Assembly: GCF_039928515.1 (NCBI RefSeq)
Contig: NZ_JBDSSZ010000365.1
Reading direction: 5' to 3' (one strand)
DNA: 47,241 nucleotides
From: Capsulimonas sp039928515
GTDB lineage: Bacteria > Armatimonadota > Armatimonadia > Armatimonadales > Capsulimonadaceae
Within the stretch, counting starts at the first letter, position 1. The number at the start of each line of letters is the position of its first letter. A program made the position numbers and the translations under genes. Below are positions 1-10,000 of this stretch, in pieces. A model generated the notes under the pieces. The model ran no database searches. It worked only from the letters and a program-made list of their open reading frames with translations, and was not told the DNA's origin.

Positions 1-196
1 CGCAGGGTAAAAGGGGTGCTAATCATTGAGTTCCATTCAATCGTCACAGAGCCGTGAGGAATTTATAGCCAAAGCCAAACTTCTTCATACCTACTTGTCG
101 AGCGTGCAAGGACTATAGTTATGAGCGCCCCTTTTACCCTGCGTAGCAGCTTGTTGGGAAAAAGGGGGAAGCGCGCTAAAGCGCCGGGGGCATAGG
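1..196. repeat. Family I inverted-repeat element (left end cut by window)
   Basis: The right arm, about 115-196, contains CCCCTTTTACCC, then a TTGTTGGGAAAAAGGGGGAA stretch, a GCGCGCTAAAGCGC palindrome and a CATAGGG end. The inner part of the left arm is at 1-24 and is complementary to the right arm (GCAGGGTAAAAGGGG against CCCCTTTTACCCTGC). The same architecture is present at 18132-18375, so this is a second, diverged copy whose outer left arm lies before the window. It sits directly downstream of the aminotransferase gene. No coding capacity was seen. Confidence 0.75.
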
Positions 197-203
197 GCCT
201 TCC

Positions 204-1535
204 TCAAATCTCCCCCAGCAAATCCTCTAGCAGCTCCAGGAACTTGTCGATCTCCTCATTTGTCACCGACAAGCACGGCCGCGTGCGGATCGAACGCCGT
301 CCCGCGCCGAGCAGCAGTAAGTCGTGCTTTTCGAGGGCGCGTTCGATCAGCCGCCCCTTCGCTTCGGGCGAGCGCAGCGAGAAGCCTTGGTACAGGCCCA
401 TGCCTCGAACGTTGTAGATCGGTGACGGCTGCTCGGCAAGGCGGCGCAGACCGGCGGCGAGGCGTTCGCCTTTGGCGTTGGCGGCCTCGATCAGGCCTTC
501 TTCCTCCACGATCTTCACTTCCTGAACCACACGAACCATGTCGGCGAGGGCGCCGCCCCAGGTGGAGTCCAGCACGCCGAGATCTTCCAGCGGCTCGTAC
601 ATATAGACCGCGCCGCAGCCGAACTTCTTGCCGACCGCGACCGACATGGGCGGGTAGGGCAGATCGAAGTTGTCGATCGCGAAGATCTTGCCGGTCGGTC
701 CGAGGCTGGTCTGGACTTCATCGAAGGCGAGATAGACATCGTGCTTGTGCGCGAGGCGCGACAGCTCCTGGAAGAACTCTTTGGTCGCGACTCGGTGCCC
801 GCCTGCGCCCTGGATCGGCTCGACGATGATGCCGACGATCTCGTGCGCCATCTGCTCCAGCACCGTCTCGATCATCTCCAGCGAACGCTTTTGCTTGTCC
901 TCATTCCATTCATCGGGCTCGGATGTATTGATCGCCGGGAAGGGGATCTGGATGTTGCCTCCGGTGGTGAGGCCATGGAAATCTTTGGTGGCGACGGGGT
1001 TCACCGTCTGCGTGACGCCGAGCGCGAACACCGTCCGGCCATGAAAGGCGTTGTCGAAGTACAAGAACCGTTTGCCAGTGATCTCCGCGCCTTTCGCCCG
1101 CCGCTTGGCGTTGAAGCGCGCGACCAGATACTTCATCATATTCTCGACGGCTTCGGCGCCGGAGTTCACGGCGTAGACTTCCAGGCGCGGGTTGCGCATG
1201 GACTCCGGGGCGATCCGGTGCAGCAGACGGTAGTATTCGAGGCACTCGGGGGTGAGAAAGTCGGGGTTGGCGACCTTGTTGTTCGCGGCGCAGACGAGCC
1301 GCGTCACATACTCTTGTTCGTAGAGACGCGGGTGGTTGTGTCCGATGAGCTTCGAGCCGAAGTATCCGGCCCAGTCGAAGAGCCGCTGGCCGTCCACGGT
1401 GGCAAGATACATTCCTTCGCAATTGGGCAGATCGAGAACAAAGGGGTAGGGATCGGCGATGACGTATTTGGGGAGTTCCTCCAGCATCGCGGCGGACACC
1501 GGTCCGGGGTAACGTGGCGTCAGTTCGTCTGTCAT
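204..1535 (-). CDS. lat: L-lysine 6-aminotransferase-like class III aminotransferase
   Basis: This is a class III PLP-dependent aminotransferase of 443 residues. The best guess is L-lysine epsilon-aminotransferase, which transfers the 6-amino group of lysine to 2-oxoglutarate. Visible features in order: a substrate-region motif DWAGYFGSKLIGHNHP, the AVNSGAEAVE phosphate-binding loop, FHGRTVFALGVT, the acidic PLP-pyridine motif AFDEVQTSLGPTG, and the Schiff-base lysine in AVGKKFGCGAV. The GKK-x-x-CG wording is typical of Lat proteins rather than ornithine or GABA aminotransferases. I start at the ATG at 1533-1535 because GAGGAG lies just upstream; a longer reading adds 22 unsupported residues. 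Lat can feed pipecolate or beta-lactam pathways, but no such genes are adjacent, so lysine catabolism is the neutral inference. Substrate is less certain than family. Confidence 0.82.
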   Translation of the reverse strand: MTDELTPRYPGPVSAAMLEELPKYVIADPYPFVLDLPNCEGMYLATVDGQRLFDWAGYFGSKLIGHNHPRLYEQEYVTRLVCAANNKVANPDFLTPECLEYYRLLHRIAPESMRNPRLEVYAVNSGAEAVENMMKYLVARFNAKRRAKGAEITGKRFLYFDNAFHGRTVFALGVTQTVNPVATKDFHGLTTGGNIQIPFPAINTSEPDEWNEDKQKRSLEMIETVLEQMAHEIVGIIVEPIQGAGGHRVATKEFFQELSRLAHKHDVYLAFDEVQTSLGPTGKIFAIDNFDLPYPPMSVAVGKKFGCGAVYMYEPLEDLGVLDSTWGGALADMVRVVQEVKIVEEEGLIEAANAKGERLAAGLRRLAEQPSPIYNVRGMGLYQGFSLRSPEAKGRLIERALEKHDLLLLGAGRRSIRTRPCLSVTNEEIDKFLELLEDLLGEI

Positions 1536-1653
1536 GCTGGCTCTCCTCTGAGTGGAAATTCTGGTTCGCGTCGTTGGCGACCCGAGTAGTATACCTCCCA
1601 TCGGCAGCCGTTCGCGGAGCCGGCAATGCAGAGCGCCGGCCCCGCGTCCTGTC

Positions 1654-1929
1654 TTACATTGCGTGCTTTTTGCCCATTTTCGGGGTCATCGCGGCGGCGG
1701 CCGCCTTTTTGCCGGCGGGGCATCCCGCACAGCAATAGTAGGTGTTCTTGCCGACCTTGACCGGAACCGAATACATGGCGGTCTTTTTCATCGGCATCGG
1801 CATTTTGCAGGCCGGGCAGGTCATCACCTTGGCCGTCATCTTATGGGTGACCGGCGCCTTCGGCGCGGCGGCGAACACGGATGTGGACAGGGCGCAAACG
1901 GCGAGAATGGCCGCGAAAGTTGTTTTCAT
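1654..1929 (-). CDS. Small exported Cys-rich putative metal-binding protein
   Basis: A 91-residue protein with an N-terminal signal peptide (hydrophobic core AAILAVCALSTSVFAAA) and then a short Lys/Met/Ala-rich mature part. Two cysteine clusters are visible: TCPACKMPMP and YYCCAGCPAGKK. A CxxC pair plus a CCxxC pair, with many methionines, suggests binding of a soft metal such as copper or zinc in the periplasm. The layout is reminiscent of YHS-like or heavy-metal-binding domains, but I cannot place it in a named family. The start is supported by AGGAGA five bases before the ATG. It is transcribed toward the aminotransferase but about 120 bases separate the two, so co-transcription is uncertain. 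Confidence 0.72.
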   Translation of the reverse strand: MKTTFAAILAVCALSTSVFAAAPKAPVTHKMTAKVMTCPACKMPMPMKKTAMYSVPVKVGKNTYYCCAGCPAGKKAAAAAMTPKMGKKHAM

Positions 1930-2051
1930 ATGGTCTCCTGGTGTGAGGTGGACTGCTAGGGCATACTCTACAGCGCGCGATTATCGGGTAAAGTTTCCAA
2001 AGGCAGTCTTGTTCTCACCTGTCATATCAGCCCGCTTTTGGAGACATCTTT

Positions 2052-3614
2052 ATGTACCTCTTATTCCCCGGCCGCCATATTGTGACGACGCAGTTCCAGG
2101 AAGAGTATTTGGACAGAATTCTCGGACAGGAGATCGCTGGCCTGCCCGATCTTCTCGGCGCGGCGCCGGCGGGGCGCGTGACGGATCTGGTGTTTGCCGT
2201 CACTTCGAGCAACAAGAGCAACAGTCGTTATAACCCGCTGCCGTTCGAGCTGCGCTCGATCGTGATCTATGAGTTTGCGCGTCAGTGGAAGCGCAAGTAC
2301 GGCGCCAATTTTCATATCGTCGGCATCCCGCACTATCAGCCGACGGATAAGTTTATGGCGCTGATGCTCAAGGAGATCGCGGAGCAGACCGTCGCCGCTT
2401 TGGAATTGTCGTCGGAGAACACCATCGTGCTGTCGTCAACGCCGCCGGTGATTGCTGCTTCCCGGGCGCTCGGATACGCCGTGTTGCCCGCCGAATACGA
2501 CATGGCCGCCCAGCGCTATGTGCATGACGTGCCTACGGATCTGGTGCGCCAGATCGGGACCGGCGAGATTGGATTAGAGGCGCTGGGGCTGAGCGCGAGC
2601 GCCCGCACCGTGTTTTCAGATTTGCCCGAGGCGGGCGCCAGGATCGTGCGTCTTTACAACGACCCTATCTTGACCGAAGATGGCGACCTGACCGCGACGC
2701 GCGATTACAACACCTACGCCTCGACGATGGCGGAGGTGATCGATCTGAAGTATCAGGCGATCAAAGACTATATCATCCCCGGCAAGATCGTGGACGAGGG
2801 GTGCGCCGATGGCGCCCTGATCAGCCGGATCGTCCGCGACTACCCGGACAGCGACATCATCGGCATTGATCTTTCGGCCGAGATGCTCGCCCGCGCCTAC
2901 GAGTGGAAGCGCGCCGGCGCGTTCGGCAACGCCTTCGTATTTTTCAAACAGCAGAACCTCACAACGCCCGTCACCGAATCCCAGGCCAACACCAGCGACA
3001 CCGTGATCTGCAACTCCACGCTGCACGAACTTTGGAGCTATGGCCACCGCGCCGAAAGTGTCCGCAGCTACCTGCGGGACAAGCACAAACAGCTCCGTCG
3101 CGGCGGCCGCCTCGTGATCCGGGACGTCGTCGGCCCGCACGCCGCCGACACACCCGTTCAGCTCTGGTGCAGCGCCGCCGACGGCCTCACCACGGGCGAT
3201 TATCTGACCACGCCCTCCAGCGAACTCTCTACCTACAGTCGTTTCCTCAAATTCCAGCACGACTACTCACCGCGCCCCATCCAGCACGCGCCGCAAGGCG
3301 CCGCTGACGGCGATGCGCCCCAATTCACGCTGCCCCTGCGCGACGCGATGGAGTTCATCACGAAGATGGAGTATACGGACAACTGGGCGTCGGAGATGCA
3401 CGAAGAGTTCGGATTCTGGTCGTTCGCCGACTGGGAGCGTGAATTGAAAGACGCCGGCTTTACGCTGCACCCAGCGTCGCACGCCTATGTCAATGACTGG
3501 CGCGTGGAGCATATCTTTGAGGGGCACGTCGGCCTTGTGGATATCGATGGAAAGCCACTGGCGTGGCCGGTGACGAATATGGTGCTGGTGGGGGAGAAGG
3601 GGCTGGGAATATAG
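2052..3614 (+). CDS. SAM-dependent methyltransferase with N-terminal nucleotidyltransferase-like region
   Basis: 520 residues. The region around residues 230-360 is a class I methyltransferase: motif I is VDEGCADGALISRIV, followed by an acidic strand end in DIIGIDLSAEML, and later VICNSTLHELWSYG and RGGRLVIRDVVGP. The first ~170 residues differ: FPGRHIVTTQFQ near the start, LVFAVTSSNKSN, then RYNPLPFELRSIVIYEF. This order resembles the HxGH nucleotidylyltransferase fold of NMN adenylyltransferases (GRFQPFHxGH ... NPFTAGER), but the catalytic HxGH histidines are replaced by Thr and Gln. I infer a degenerate nucleotide-binding or sensory domain fused to a methyltransferase; the substrate is unknown. 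Start supported by GGAGA about 9 bases upstream. It appears monocistronic and is followed at once by a family II repeat. Confidence 0.75.
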   Translation: MYLLFPGRHIVTTQFQEEYLDRILGQEIAGLPDLLGAAPAGRVTDLVFAVTSSNKSNSRYNPLPFELRSIVIYEFARQWKRKYGANFHIVGIPHYQPTDKFMALMLKEIAEQTVAALELSSENTIVLSSTPPVIAASRALGYAVLPAEYDMAAQRYVHDVPTDLVRQIGTGEIGLEALGLSASARTVFSDLPEAGARIVRLYNDPILTEDGDLTATRDYNTYASTMAEVIDLKYQAIKDYIIPGKIVDEGCADGALISRIVRDYPDSDIIGIDLSAEMLARAYEWKRAGAFGNAFVFFKQQNLTTPVTESQANTSDTVICNSTLHELWSYGHRAESVRSYLRDKHKQLRRGGRLVIRDVVGPHAADTPVQLWCSAADGLTTGDYLTTPSSELSTYSRFLKFQHDYSPRPIQHAPQGAADGDAPQFTLPLRDAMEFITKMEYTDNWASEMHEEFGFWSFADWERELKDAGFTLHPASHAYVNDWRVEHIFEGHVGLVDIDGKPLAWPVTNMVLVGEKGLGI

Positions 3615-3647
3615 AAGATGATTGCGTAATGTCGTAACAGAGCGTAA

Positions 3648-3851
3648 CGAACCACGAAAAGAGCCGGCGGTTAGAAACCGCGCCTGCAAGAGCGCGGAAA
3701 CCCACCTTCGTGGGTTACATATTCGAATTCGATACCGCCTTATGTGAGGGCATATATTAAATGGTATCGTCAAGGATTTTGTAGTCCCCGCAGGGGGACT
3801 TCCGCGCTCTTGCAGGCGCGGTTTCTAACCGCCGGCTCTTTTCGTGGTTCG
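3648..3851. repeat. Family II inverted-repeat element, 52-bp perfect arms
   Basis: Arms at 3648-3699 and 3800-3851 are perfect inverted repeats over 52 bases. Each arm contains a smaller palindrome (GCGGTT-AGA-AACCGC) and a GCCTGCAAGAGCGCGG block. The centre holds two further hairpins, CCCACCttcgTGGG and GTCCCCgcaGGGGGAC. A second, diverged copy is at 26821-26995. There is no open reading frame of note, so it looks like a non-autonomous MITE-like or structured RNA repeat. It separates convergent genes and could also stop transcription. Confidence 0.85.
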
Positions 3852-3879
3852 AAACGCAAATGTCTCACAGCGGTTAGCG

Positions 3880-6384
3880 CTAACTTCGTATCTGCCTCAG
3901 GATCGTCGCATCCTTGATCTTCCCGTCCTCCGCCAGCAGGAACGCTTTGCTGAGGATGACGGCCAGTGTCTGGTCGCCCTCAAATGGGAGGAAAACGTGG
4001 GAGGCGTCGGCCTTGGCGTCCTTCTTTCGGTCGGGGACGATGCAGAGATACTGGTCGTTTGGCTCCATCAAAATATTTCCGCTGCCGAGATGGATCTTGT
4101 ACGTGCGCAGTGAGCCTCGGATATGTAAGAATTTGCCGTCGAGCGTGCATTGGGCGGCGATCTTGAGGCGTGGGATCAGACGGCTCAGAACATCGCGGCG
4201 GGTTTGGGCGGGGGCGGTCAGGTCGCCAAAGGAGTAGTCGTTCCAGTAGGCCCGAAGCTCCCCGTTGTTCTGCCAGTTGGGATCGTTGCCGAGACTGCAC
4301 ACGCCGACAAAGAGATCGACATCGCGCATGATTTCGCTGAACAAAAGCGGCGGAACATCGGCGAGCGGCAGCAGGGCGCCGCGATCGTTGTAAAAGCGGA
4401 CCTGATCAGTGGAGACGTAAAGATCGATGTATGAGGCGGACATGGCGTGACCGTCGCCTCCCTCCACCCAGAACTCGGCGCGAAGACCATGCTGGGGCAG
4501 GTTCAATGTCGGCGTATTGTGGCCATCGAACCCACCCTGTAATTGGTATCGCCAGCCGCGCTCGCGGCAGAGCGCCTGGAACTGGTGCTGCCGAATGATA
4601 TGCGCGGCGAACCGGTTGGAATATGTCGCCGTCGCGACTTCGGCGTCGGTCAGAATGTAAATCTCGCGATGCGCCTGCTTGAACGGCTGCTGTAGTTCCT
4701 TCGCCTCCAGCCATCGTCGCCAGGCGAGCACCGTTTCTGGGTTGGCGGAGAGAGGATGCCAGAGCTGAACCTTCGTGCTTTCGGACAATGATGGGAGCGC
4801 ATGGCCCGTTTCATCGACCATCGCACCGTCGCGCCAAATCCCCAGCACCGTTCGTTCCTCGTCCGTAAAACTCCAAATCAATCGCCGCGCCAGCGCGCCC
4901 ATCACCGGATGATCGAGATAACGGTCGCGCCAGTCGGCAATCGTCCAGGCGCGCTCCGTGAGCAGCAATCCCTCCAAACGATCGCGTAGCGTGGGAAGCA
5001 TCTTCGTCATCTCGGCAAAGGTCTGTTTCAGTTCCTTGAGCGTTTCGGCATGGTTCTTTTTCACGTCGGCCGGAACGGACTTGAGCGCCTTGCCGTTCTT
5101 ATCGCTCCAGATCAGATCGGTATGACCGGAGGGCTTGAGGAGGAGATCGGCGAAGTACTCGCCCAACTCCTCGCGTCGCCGCCCGTCGGTGTCCAATCCA
5201 AATGTCGGCGTCGCCAGCTCTTCCAAATCTTCGGCGGGCAGACCGGCGCGTTGGGCGGCCTCCGCCAGCGCTGTTTCGATCATGCCCTGCGACGCGACAT
5301 ACTTGACCTTGCGTTTCAGCCGGCTCAGCTGCGCCACCGGCGCCATTCCAGACATTGCGCCGAGCGTGAGAATGCAGGCGTTGCCGACTTTCGCCGACTT
5401 CGGACCATGCCCGGGGATTTTGCGCAGCGCGTGGTCGGCAAGGTCGCCCAGCAGCGGAGCCATGGCGTCGTGATCGATCAGCCGGCAGCACCACACCATG
5501 CCCTTTAATGCCGAATAGTTGTGGCCCACCAGGGCCGAAAGGCGCATCCATTCCATGTAACGTTCGTAGCCATCTTCAAGAGCGTTCTCAGGATAATGGT
5601 TTGCGCGGAACAGTGTGGACCAAGTTGTGAGACGCGCGATAAAGGCTTCCTGTCCTATGGCGCCCAGCAGTGGTTTCGCTTGTTTGAGCCACTTCGTGGA
5701 TGGTTTGGCGGCCTCGGACGTCATCGCGTGCAAAAGCAGCGCGCTCCAATGGGCGTTTTCGTGGGGAGGCATGGACGCAAGATCGGCCCGAACGCCGTCG
5801 CCCCACGGCTCGCCCTCCAGCAATGGCGCGCGGTTTGTTCCGGCAAGCAGGTCGCCGATCTGGATTTGAAGCCGCACAGCGTTGACGCCGCTTTCACCCG
5901 GCTCCAAGTCGGCTCGCCAGGTTTCCAGCGCCGCGCGAACGGGGTCCGAAAGCGGAACGCCCGCCTTGACGCGGTCCTCCAAGATGCGAAGGAGGGGGGC
6001 TTTGGAGCTTTCCTCGGCTTCCAGGCCCAATCGAACAAGCCGCTCCACGTCTTTATCCGAATATGGAAGCGACTTTCGCAGAAGGACGCCGATCAGATTC
6101 TTCAAACGAAAAATTGTTTGGTAGTCGGCGCCGTGGCGCGCCGCTTTGGAAATACTGAGCGCGGCCAGCAGCGCGGCGATTTGAAACGAAGGCCCGGCCT
6201 TGAGAATCGACTCGCCTGCCTCCAGGTCCTTGGGCTTGATATTCCACAGGGAACGGCGCCGGGCGGCGTCAAGATAACTCTCGACTTCACGCCGCGCTTC
6301 CGCGAATTGCGGGACCTCGCGCACGAGTGTATCGCTTCCTTGAGTATCCGAGACATACTGTTTGATCGTATTCCAGAGGTCCAT
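3880..6384 (-). CDS. DUF4132 domain-containing protein
   Basis: A large soluble protein of 834 residues with no signal peptide or membrane segment. The N-terminal two thirds are helical and repeat-like. From about residue 500 onward the sequence has the features of DUF4132: RAWTIADWRDRYLDHPVM, ARRLIWSF, VQLWHPLS, WRRWLEAKELQQPFKQAHRE, YSNRFAAHIIRQHQFQAL and a C-terminal GSGNILMEPNDQYLCIVP. DUF4132 occurs in proteins related to E. coli YehI/MolR, often with a WGR domain; I see no WGR motif here. The molecular function of the family is not established. It lies 12 bases after the small gene at 6397-6792 and must be its operon partner, which is the best lead to function. Confidence 0.85.
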   Translation of the reverse strand: MDLWNTIKQYVSDTQGSDTLVREVPQFAEARREVESYLDAARRRSLWNIKPKDLEAGESILKAGPSFQIAALLAALSISKAARHGADYQTIFRLKNLIGVLLRKSLPYSDKDVERLVRLGLEAEESSKAPLLRILEDRVKAGVPLSDPVRAALETWRADLEPGESGVNAVRLQIQIGDLLAGTNRAPLLEGEPWGDGVRADLASMPPHENAHWSALLLHAMTSEAAKPSTKWLKQAKPLLGAIGQEAFIARLTTWSTLFRANHYPENALEDGYERYMEWMRLSALVGHNYSALKGMVWCCRLIDHDAMAPLLGDLADHALRKIPGHGPKSAKVGNACILTLGAMSGMAPVAQLSRLKRKVKYVASQGMIETALAEAAQRAGLPAEDLEELATPTFGLDTDGRRREELGEYFADLLLKPSGHTDLIWSDKNGKALKSVPADVKKNHAETLKELKQTFAEMTKMLPTLRDRLEGLLLTERAWTIADWRDRYLDHPVMGALARRLIWSFTDEERTVLGIWRDGAMVDETGHALPSLSESTKVQLWHPLSANPETVLAWRRWLEAKELQQPFKQAHREIYILTDAEVATATYSNRFAAHIIRQHQFQALCRERGWRYQLQGGFDGHNTPTLNLPQHGLRAEFWVEGGDGHAMSASYIDLYVSTDQVRFYNDRGALLPLADVPPLLFSEIMRDVDLFVGVCSLGNDPNWQNNGELRAYWNDYSFGDLTAPAQTRRDVLSRLIPRLKIAAQCTLDGKFLHIRGSLRTYKIHLGSGNILMEPNDQYLCIVPDRKKDAKADASHVFLPFEGDQTLAVILSKAFLLAEDGKIKDATILRQIRS

Positions 6385-6396
6385 GGCTTTGCCTTC

Positions 6397-6792
6397 CTAT
6401 CCGCCCACGAGCGGTACGAGTTTGACGAAGCTGATCTGGGTCTTGATCTTCAGCTCGATCTCCGTATCCAACTCCTCGATCTGTCGGTCATCGACCAGAA
6501 CGAAGAAACCGTTGCTGAGGAACGATTGGATGGCGCGGTCGTACTGCGCCTCCCAGTCGATATGCTTGCGTTCTTTGAGGCGGTAACCGTTCAGAACGCG
6601 CTCGGCGTCGGTGGGCTGCACGAAGCCACGGAAGTATTCGGGGGTGGAGGCGTTATAGTCCTGAACCTCTTCATACACGCGGCGGCGGATCAGCTCGCGC
6701 AGGGTGATGGTTGCAGACAGAAGATCGAGGCTCAGCGAGGGGGTGCGCTCGCCGGAGAGGGTTTCATCGTAGATCGTAATCTGGTGTGACAT
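6397..6792 (-). CDS. Hypothetical protein, operon partner of the DUF4132 protein
   Basis: 131 residues, acidic and helical, with no signal peptide, membrane span or motif I recognise. It begins MSHQITIYDETLSGERTP and carries two Arg/Glu-rich helices (TITLRELIRRRVYEEVQDY and ERKHIDWEAQYDRAIQ). The start at 6790-6792 is chosen because AAGGAG lies seven bases upstream; a 10-residue longer reading has no ribosome site. It is the first gene of a two-gene operon with the DUF4132 protein and the genes are separated by only 12 bases. Small proteins of this size accompany DUF4132 proteins in other bacteria as far as I recall, suggesting a conserved pair; that is recollection, not a search. Confidence 0.7.
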   Translation of the reverse strand: MSHQITIYDETLSGERTPSLSLDLLSATITLRELIRRRVYEEVQDYNASTPEYFRGFVQPTDAERVLNGYRLKERKHIDWEAQYDRAIQSFLSNGFFVLVDDRQIEELDTEIELKIKTQISFVKLVPLVGG

Positions 6793-7066
6793 TGCAAAAC
6801 TCCTTAAACCACGTCTATGCATTCGTGCTTTGAGTGTACCAAAGATTGAGAGGCAAGGCGAGGGTTTGTGAGATGGATTTTGAGAGATGCTTCGAAATTC
6901 TCATGAGGCGAGACGATCTTTGGCGCCGTAATTGTTTCTCCTGTCAATTGTTTGAGGATTTTATGACGCAGATTAGATGGACCACCTGTATAAGGGGTGT
7001 GCGGAGGACATGTTAAGACGGTTTTCTCGCTATCGTTGCAAGACAGCTCACGAAGAGGAGTAGACA

Positions 7067-10000
7067 ATGATCGCATCAGTCCCGTGGAAATTCGGTTTGG
7101 CGGCCGCTGTGGCCGTCCTGATCACAACCCCCGCTTCGGCTCAGCGTGCGCTGCTGGGTCAGGCCAATGGCCACATTGCCGCTGCGGCGAGCAGCGCGCT
7201 GGCGTCGGCTCGGCTCGCGCCTTCGACGCCGCTGCGGCTCAACCTCGCCCTGCCGCTGCGCAATCAGCCGCAGATGGACAAGCTCCTGAAGGATCTTTAC
7301 GATCCCGCCAGTCCTCGCTATGGCCGCTATCTGACGAGCGCGGAGTTTGCCGCGCAGTTCGGCCCGACGGACGCCGATTATCAGAGCCTCATCCAGTACG
7401 CCCAGTCGCATGGGATGACCGTGGCGGAAACGTCGCCCAATCGGATGCTGCTCAGCGTTACCACGACATCCGAAGCGGCGGAACAGGCGTTCCATGTGAC
7501 CGAGGTCGTTTACCGGCGGCAGGACGGCAGTCAGTTCCATGGGCCTGACCGGCCGCCTTCGGTGGACGCCGAATGTCCGGTGGACCTGCTCTGCGTCGGC
7601 GGCCTCGACAATGCAAACCCGCTGCATCATCTGCCGGTCGGCTCCGAATTGCTGCGCAAACCTGTCGGCAGTCCCGTTCTCTCCGTCTCGATGGCTGCGG
7701 GAAAGACGAAAGTCGCCCCACAGGCATCGACGGGAAATCAGGGGTTTTCTCCTGGGGATTTCCGAAAGGCTTATGATATTCCCAGCACGATGACCGGCGC
7801 GGGCGTGACGATGGGCGTGTTCCAGAACACGGGCTATCTGGTCAGCGATATCACGACCTACGAGACTTATTATAGCCTGCCGAATATGCCGCTGGAGAAT
7901 GTCTACTTCGACGGAAAAACGGCGGCGAACCAGGGACAATCGGGCGAAACGACGCTCGATATCGAGATGCAGATCGCGATCGCACCCAGCGCGACGAAGG
8001 AGATCGTCTATATTGGCGGCTCGGGCCTGGGGATCGCCAATAAGATCGCGACGGAGAACCGGGCCAAGGTCGTCAGTTGCTCGCTCGGATGGGGCGACGG
8101 CACGGATCAGGCGGAGGATCAGGTCTACAAACAGATGGGCGTGCAGGGCCAGTCGTTCTTTGTCGCAAGCGGCGACGGCGGCGCGTGGTCCGGCGGCGCG
8201 CATCCTGAAGACGATCCTTATGTCACGAGCGTCGGCGGCACACACCTGAACACAAACTCGGACGGCTCCTGGCTCACCGAGCCGGCGTGGGGCGGCAGTG
8301 GTGGCGGCGTGAGCACGCTCTGGTCGATCCCATCGTATCAGAAGCCCGTCAGCATGTCGTCGAACGGCGGCTCAACGACGATGCGCAACGGTCCGGATGT
8401 CTCGGCTGTCGCCGATCCTTACTCCCCGTTCTCGTTTTACAACAACGGCGCATGGGGCGGCATCGGTGGAACGAGCGGCGCGGCGCCTATCTGGGCCGGC
8501 ATCGCGGCGCTGGTCAATCAGCAGCGTACGGCGAACGGTCTGGGGGCGATCGGTTTCATGAACCCCGCGCTCTACACCATTGGAACGGGGACGAATTACG
8601 CGAACGACTTCCACGACATCACGGTCGGTAACAACGGCAACGGCTCGGCTTCGTACAGTGCGGTTACCGGATTCGACCTGGCGACCGGCTGGGGCACGCC
8701 GATCGTGGCGAACTTAGTGGCCGACCTTGCGGGCGGAACCACCGCGAACTTCCGATTGACGGCGCCCGCCGCGACTGTTTCTCAGGGCGGATCGGGAACG
8801 ACCGTCGTTTCCGTCGGCGCTTTGAATGGATTCACATCGAGCGTCAGTCTCACGCTGGGCGTGCTGCCGTCGGGGATTACCGCATCGCTTAGCCCGGTGT
8901 CCACGACCACTACGAGCACGCTGACGCTCACGGCGTCCGCGACGGCGCCGCCGGGAACGGCCTTCGTCAAGGTCACAGGCGTGTCGGGAACGCTGACCCA
9001 TGTCACCTATATTCCCGTCACGATCAAGCCGACCATTGGCGCCGTGACTTCGGTCAGCCTTGCATCGGCTTATAACATCAACGGTGTCTACACGGATGGG
9101 TCGACGTTCTCCACGGGCGGCTTCGACGGCGGCGGCTACGCCTACTCGTCCGCTCTGCTTGGCTCCTCGCTGACATGGTCCGGCGTGACGTTCTCCCTGG
9201 GCGCCGCCAATGCGCTGGATACCGTCAGCAGCGCCACCGTAACGCTTCCCTCCGGAACGTATTCGAAGCTCCTTCTCTTGGCAGCGGGCGTACAGGGTAA
9301 CCAGACGTCGCAGACCTTCAAAGTGACCTACACGGACGCCACGTTCACGAACTTTACGCAGAGCGTGAGCGACTGGGCCGGGCCTGCGAGTTTTGCGGGC
9401 GAGGCGATTGTGAAAGGCCCGCTGGCTTACCGTAACCTGGCGGACGGGACGCATGACGGCGCGCAAACGTACGTTTACGGGTACAGCTTCGCGCTCAACT
9501 CGGCGAAAACCGTGCAGAGCATTACGCTTCCCAATAACCGCAACGTCGTTGTGTTCGCAATGTCGCTGGCAAAAGCGCCGACTTCCGCAGTCTATAGCCT
9601 CTCAGCGTCGCCGTCGAGCCTGACGGTCGTGCGCAGTTCGAACGCCTCCAGCACGATCTCGGTCGTTTCGACGACCGGGTTCAACAGCAGCGTCGCCATG
9701 ACCGTCTCCGGGCTCCCCACCGGGGTCACGGCTGCGTTCAGCCCGTCCAGCACCACCGGGACAAGCGTGCTCAAGCTCACCGCCAGCAGCACGGCCACGC
9801 TCGGCGCGGCGACCGTTACCGTGACGGGAACCTCGGGAGCAACGACCCACACGGTCACAATCGCCCTGACCGTGAAGGCTGCTCCCGTCCCCGTGAGTCT
9901 GACCTACAACCTCTCCGGGATCTACACGGATGGGACGACCTTCGCGACCGGCGGACTGGACGGCGGCGGCTACGCCTATTCGTCCAATCTGATTGGAACA

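Noticed and set aside
741..1589. 282-codon plus-strand frame opposite the aminotransferase
   Set aside because: Antisense shadow of a well-supported gene; no family motif and no start signals.
5521..6789. 422-codon plus-strand frame opposite the DUF4132 gene
   Set aside because: It is an antisense shadow of DUF4132 and its partner, spans their junction, has no ribosome site and gives low-complexity Arg/Gln/Leu sequence.
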